DNA of 64,000 bases from Paralcaligenes sp. KSB-10 (lineage in GTDB: Bacteria; Pseudomonadota; Gammaproteobacteria; Burkholderiales; Burkholderiaceae_B). Position 1 is the stretch's first letter; each line of letters begins with the position of its first letter. The position numbers and the translations under genes are program-made. Below, piece after piece: positions 60,959 to 64,000 of this stretch. The notes under the pieces are model-generated. The model was not told the DNA's origin, made no database searches, and saw only the letters and a list, made by a program, of their open reading frames with translations. Location: NCBI RefSeq assembly GCF_021266465.1, contig NZ_CP089848.1:1674001-1738000 (forward strand), given 5' to 3'.

Positions 60959-63102
60959 CGTCGACGACACACTCTCCGCGCCCCCTGTTTCTCGAACTGC
61001 TTACCGAAGAACTGCCACCCAAAGCCCTGCAAGCGCTGGGCCTCGCTTTTGCCGAAGGAATACGCAGTATTCTCGAAAAACAGCGCCTTCTGGATGCCGG
61101 ATGCACGGTCACCGAATTCGCCACTCCGCGGCGCCTCGCCGTACGGCTAAGCGCCGTGCTGGGCCAGGCCCCGGAGCAGGCCTACACAGAAAAACTCATG
61201 CCGGCAAAAATCGGCCTGGATCAAGCCGGGGCACTGACTCCGGCCCTGGCAAAAAAACTTGCCGGCAAGGGCCTGGCTCATCTGAATCCGTCGGATCTCA
61301 TTCAAGAGTCCGATGGCAAACAGGATTATCTCTACGCCAAGGGCGTGGCGCCAGGCGCCTCGCTACAGGCCGGCTTGCAGGAAGCGCTTGATTACGCCCT
61401 TGCCAATCTGCCTATCCCCAAAGTCATGCGCTATCAATTGGCCGACGGCGTCACCAGTGTCAAATTCGTGCGCCCGGCACACCGTCTGATTGCGCTATGG
61501 GGCTCCGAAATTATTCCTGTGAATGCGCTTGGGCTAACCGCCGGACGCGACACCCAAGGCCATCGATTCATGGCCAATGGGCTTATCGCCATTCAGGCTC
61601 CCGACTCATACGAACAGCAACTTCACGACGAAGGCAAGGTCATCGCCTCGTTCGCCGCGCGCAAGGACATGATTGCCGCGCAATTGCATGCGCACGCGAC
61701 CGCGCTCAGAGCAACGCTGGGCGACGGCCCCGAAGTCGCAGCCCTGCTTGATGAAGTCACCGCCCTGGTCGAACACCCTACGGTTTATGTCGGCGAATTC
61801 GATGAGCAGTTCCTGGCGGTGCCGCCAGAATGCCTGATTCTGACCATGCGTTTGAATCAAAAATACTTCCCTCTGTTCGAGCCCGGCACCGGCAAGCTGA
61901 CGTACCGCTTTTTGATCGTCAGCAATATGCAGGTGGATGATCCGGCCAATATCGTCCTGGGCAATCAGCGCGTCGTGCGTCCGCGCCTGGCCGATGCCCG
62001 GTTCTTTTTCGACACCGACCGCAAAGTGCCGCTGGCGTCACGTGTCGAATCTCTGGCCAACATCGTCTATCACAATAAGCTGGGGTCCCAGCTCGAGCGC
62101 GTCGAACGCGTGCGCGACATCGCCCGCTACGTCGCCGGGCAGTTGGGCAAGAGTCCACAAAACGCGGATCGCGCGGCTTTGCTGGCCAAGGCGGACCTCG
62201 GCTCCAACATGGTGGCCGAGTTTCCTGAGCTGCAAGGCGTCATGGGCGCCTACTACGCCGCGGCCGACGGCGAGCCCGCCGATGTGGTGCTGGCCCTGCG
62301 CAATCAATATCGCACCCGCCTGGACAGCGCCATCGACGATCAGTCCCTGACATCGGCCATACTGTTCATTGCCGAACGCATCGAAACCATGATGGGTATC
62401 TGGGGCATAGGGCTGGTTCCCACCGGCGAGCGCGATCCATATGGGATACGCCGAGCCGCGCTGGGCCTCATCAGCGCTTTCGAGCAACTGACGGCCGGCG
62501 GCTATTTGTCGATTCAACGGCCAACGAATCTCGAGCTGCCCCAACTGCTTGCTTTCGCGGCAGGCACTTTTGGCGCGCACCCGATTGCCGCCGGCACGGT
62601 CGCCGAAGTGCAGCATTTCATTTACGAGCGTTATCGCAATCTGCTGGCAAACGACTACGACCGCAATGTGGTGGATGCCGTGCTGAGCCTGGAGCCGCCT
62701 TTGCATCAAGTCTTGGCCCGTATTCAGGCCTGCGCCAGGTTTGCCCTGCGCCCTGAAGCGGAAAGCCTGGCCGCCGCCAACAAGCGTATTGCCAATTTGC
62801 TGAAAAAAGCCGATGGCGCCATCGGCCAGATCATCTACGGCAAGCTGACCGAGCCCGCCGAGCAGGCTCTGGCTCAAACCATTACCCGACTCAAACCCCA
62901 GGCCCAGGCCCAGTTCGGACTGGGCGATTTTGCCGCCAGCCTGGCAACGATGGCCCAGGCCAAAGACTCGGTCGATGCGTTCTTTGCAGACATCATGATC
63001 ATGGCCGACGACCCGGCGGTACGCGCCAATCGCCTGGCTCTGCTGGCCGACCTGCATGGCGTCATGAATCAGGTCGCCGATATTTCAAGGTTGGCCCAGT
63101 GA
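60955..63102 (+). CDS. glyS: Glycyl-tRNA synthetase beta subunit
   Basis: tRNA-recognition subunit, 715 residues. Opening [20 protein letters not shown], then [80 protein letters not shown] and the HD-like [16 protein letters not shown] region near 435. The C-terminal anticodon-binding part includes [20 protein letters not shown]. Length is normal. It overlaps gmhB by 4 nt. Confidence 0.97.
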   Translation: MTSTTHSPRPLFLELLTEELPPKALQALGLAFAEGIRSILEKQRLLDAGCTVTEFATPRRLAVRLSAVLGQAPEQAYTEKLMPAKIGLDQAGALTPALAKKLAGKGLAHLNPSDLIQESDGKQDYLYAKGVAPGASLQAGLQEALDYALANLPIPKVMRYQLADGVTSVKFVRPAHRLIALWGSEIIPVNALGLTAGRDTQGHRFMANGLIAIQAPDSYEQQLHDEGKVIASFAARKDMIAAQLHAHATALRATLGDGPEVAALLDEVTALVEHPTVYVGEFDEQFLAVPPECLILTMRLNQKYFPLFEPGTGKLTYRFLIVSNMQVDDPANIVLGNQRVVRPRLADARFFFDTDRKVPLASRVESLANIVYHNKLGSQLERVERVRDIARYVAGQLGKSPQNADRAALLAKADLGSNMVAEFPELQGVMGAYYAAADGEPADVVLALRNQYRTRLDSAIDDQSLTSAILFIAERIETMMGIWGIGLVPTGERDPYGIRRAALGLISAFEQLTAGGYLSIQRPTNLELPQLLAFAAGTFGAHPIAAGTVAEVQHFIYERYRNLLANDYDRNVVDAVLSLEPPLHQVLARIQACARFALRPEAESLAAANKRIANLLKKADGAIGQIIYGKLTEPAEQALAQTITRLKPQAQAQFGLGDFAASLATMAQAKDSVDAFFADIMIMADDPAVRANRLALLADLHGVMNQVADISRLAQ

Positions 63103-63638
63103 AACTTGCCATACTCGACCGCGACGGCGTCATCAATCACGACAGTGATACATTCGTCAAAAGCCCCGACGAATGGATTGCCCTGCCCGGCAGCCTGGAC
63201 GCCATCGCGCGATTATCCCGCGCCAACTGGCGCGTAGTGATTGCCAGCAACCAATCGGGCATCGCGCGTGGTCTGTTCAGCATGGAGACCCTCAACGCCA
63301 TACATTCCAAGCTTCGAAAAGAGCTGGCTCATGTCGGTGGCAATATCGATGCCATATTCATCTGCCCTCACGGTCCCGACGACCGATGCCTGTGCCGCAA
63401 ACCCAAGCCCGGCATGTTTCTCGACATAGGCCGGCGCTACGACATCGATCTGCAGAATGTACCGGCCGTGGGAGATTCTCTGCGTGATTTGCAGGCTGCC
63501 AGCGAGGCAGGCTGCTCGCCCTGGCTGGTACTTACCGGCAATGGCCAGAAAACCTGGGACAAGGGCGATTTGCCCGCCGGCACCCAGGTCAGGGAAAATC
63601 TTGCCGCGATGGTCGATGCCTGGCTACAAGAGGCCTGA
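63099..63638 (+). CDS. gmhB: D-glycero-beta-D-manno-heptose-1,7-bisphosphate 7-phosphatase
   Basis: HAD phosphatase of the ADP-heptose route to lipopolysaccharide core. 179 residues: [20 protein letters not shown] (motif I DxD), EWIALPGSLDAIARLSRANW, VVIASNQSGIARGLFSMETL (motif II) and the zinc loop AIFICPHGPDDRCLCRKPKP, then VPAVGDSLRDLQAASEAGCS. The glyQS-gmhB-plsC order is conserved in Burkholderiales. Confidence 0.95.
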   Translation: MKLAILDRDGVINHDSDTFVKSPDEWIALPGSLDAIARLSRANWRVVIASNQSGIARGLFSMETLNAIHSKLRKELAHVGGNIDAIFICPHGPDDRCLCRKPKPGMFLDIGRRYDIDLQNVPAVGDSLRDLQAASEAGCSPWLVLTGNGQKTWDKGDLPAGTQVRENLAAMVDAWLQEA

Positions 63639-63641
63639 AGC

Positions 63642-64000
63642 ATGGCTGCGATACGAGCTATTTTCTATCTGCTGTTTTTAGCCATTACCGTCATTCCTTA
63701 CGCATTTGCGTGCGTAATATGGGCGCCACTGCCTTTGCGCTGGCGCTACAAACTCACGGCAGGCTGGCCCAGGCTGGCCATTTGGGGAGCCAAAGTCATA
63801 CTCGGCATACGCTGGCAAATCAAAGGCGCGGAGAATTTTCCGGACGGCCCGGCTATACTGCTGTCCAAACATCAATCCGCCTGGGAGACCTTGTTTTTCC
63901 CTGCCTACATGCCGCGCGAAGTCTGCTTTGTCTACAAGAAAGAGCTGCATCGTGTGCCGTTCTTTGGCTGGGGGCTGGCTCTTCTGCGTATGATTCCCAT
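63642..64000 (+). CDS. plsC: 1-acyl-sn-glycerol-3-phosphate acyltransferase, N-terminal part
   Basis: Membrane-bound acyltransferase of phospholipid synthesis; it runs off the right edge after about 119 codons. The start MAAIRAIFYLLFLAITVIPY is a membrane anchor. The acyltransferase motif reads AILLSKHQSAWETLF, that is His-x4-Glu rather than the usual His-x4-Asp. CFVYKKELHRVPFFGWGLAL matches the second PlsC motif. It starts 3 bp after gmhB. Confidence 0.9.
   Translation, partial: MAAIRAIFYLLFLAITVIPYAFACVIWAPLPLRWRYKLTAGWPRLAIWGAKVILGIRWQIKGAENFPDGPAILLSKHQSAWETLFFPAYMPREVCFVYKKELHRVPFFGWGLALLRMIP

Overview
The window looks like a chromosomal segment of a betaproteobacterium of the family Alcaligenaceae (order Burkholderiales; Bordetella, Pusillimonas and relatives). 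The reasons are the dnaX / 4.5S RNA / addAB and hda / HAD phosphatase / pcnB / folK gene orders, a fairly high G+C content, and four Bug-type periplasmic receptors. The placement rests on recalled gene order and families; no search was run.

Layout. 1-6.5 kb: dnaX start, 4.5S RNA and an AddAB-type repair helicase-nuclease pair. 6.6-10.75 kb: molybdate locus (modE; modABC with a ModE operator), interrupted by two large palindromic elements. 10.8-12.5 kb: xerD, ybaK and a small lipoprotein. 12.7-19.5 kb: a seven-gene operon led by an IclR regulator, with a DHDPS-family aldolase, a NitT/TauT-type ABC importer, an SDR and D-tartrate dehydratase. 19.6-22.2 kb: mmsA and a divergent LysR regulator. 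22.3-25.9 kb: small membrane or exported proteins and hipBA. 25.9-29.6 kb: ligJ-ligK with a Bug receptor and a divergent IclR regulator (gallate/protocatechuate 4,5-cleavage lower pathway). 29.6-41.8 kb: accessory region ending at a tRNA-Arg(CCU) gene. It holds a higBA remnant, a GntR-controlled catabolic operon (SDR, BKACE, TauD, two Bug proteins, CMD), a Rap1a/Tai immunity gene, an AAA-ATPase/TOPRIM protein paired with a D12 adenine methyltransferase, and brnTA. 42-64 kb: mostly core genes (tsaE-amiC, dedA, mutL-miaA, purM, hda-HAD-pcnB-folK, an itaconate-type CoA pathway, fumarase, an enoyl-CoA hydratase, glyQS-gmhB-plsC).

Most notable: (i) the tRNA-Arg(CCU) gene is split after the anticodon by a 204-nt group I intron and also anchors the accessory region; (ii) two elements of 226 and 202 bp, in opposite orientation, share a core but have different, each perfectly self-complementary, 32-bp arms; (iii) an OLD/PARIS-like ATPase-TOPRIM gene is followed by a DNA adenine methyltransferase, a candidate two-gene defence system; (iv) several clean operators lie beside their probable regulators (ModE, two IclR, GntR, BrnA, HipB).
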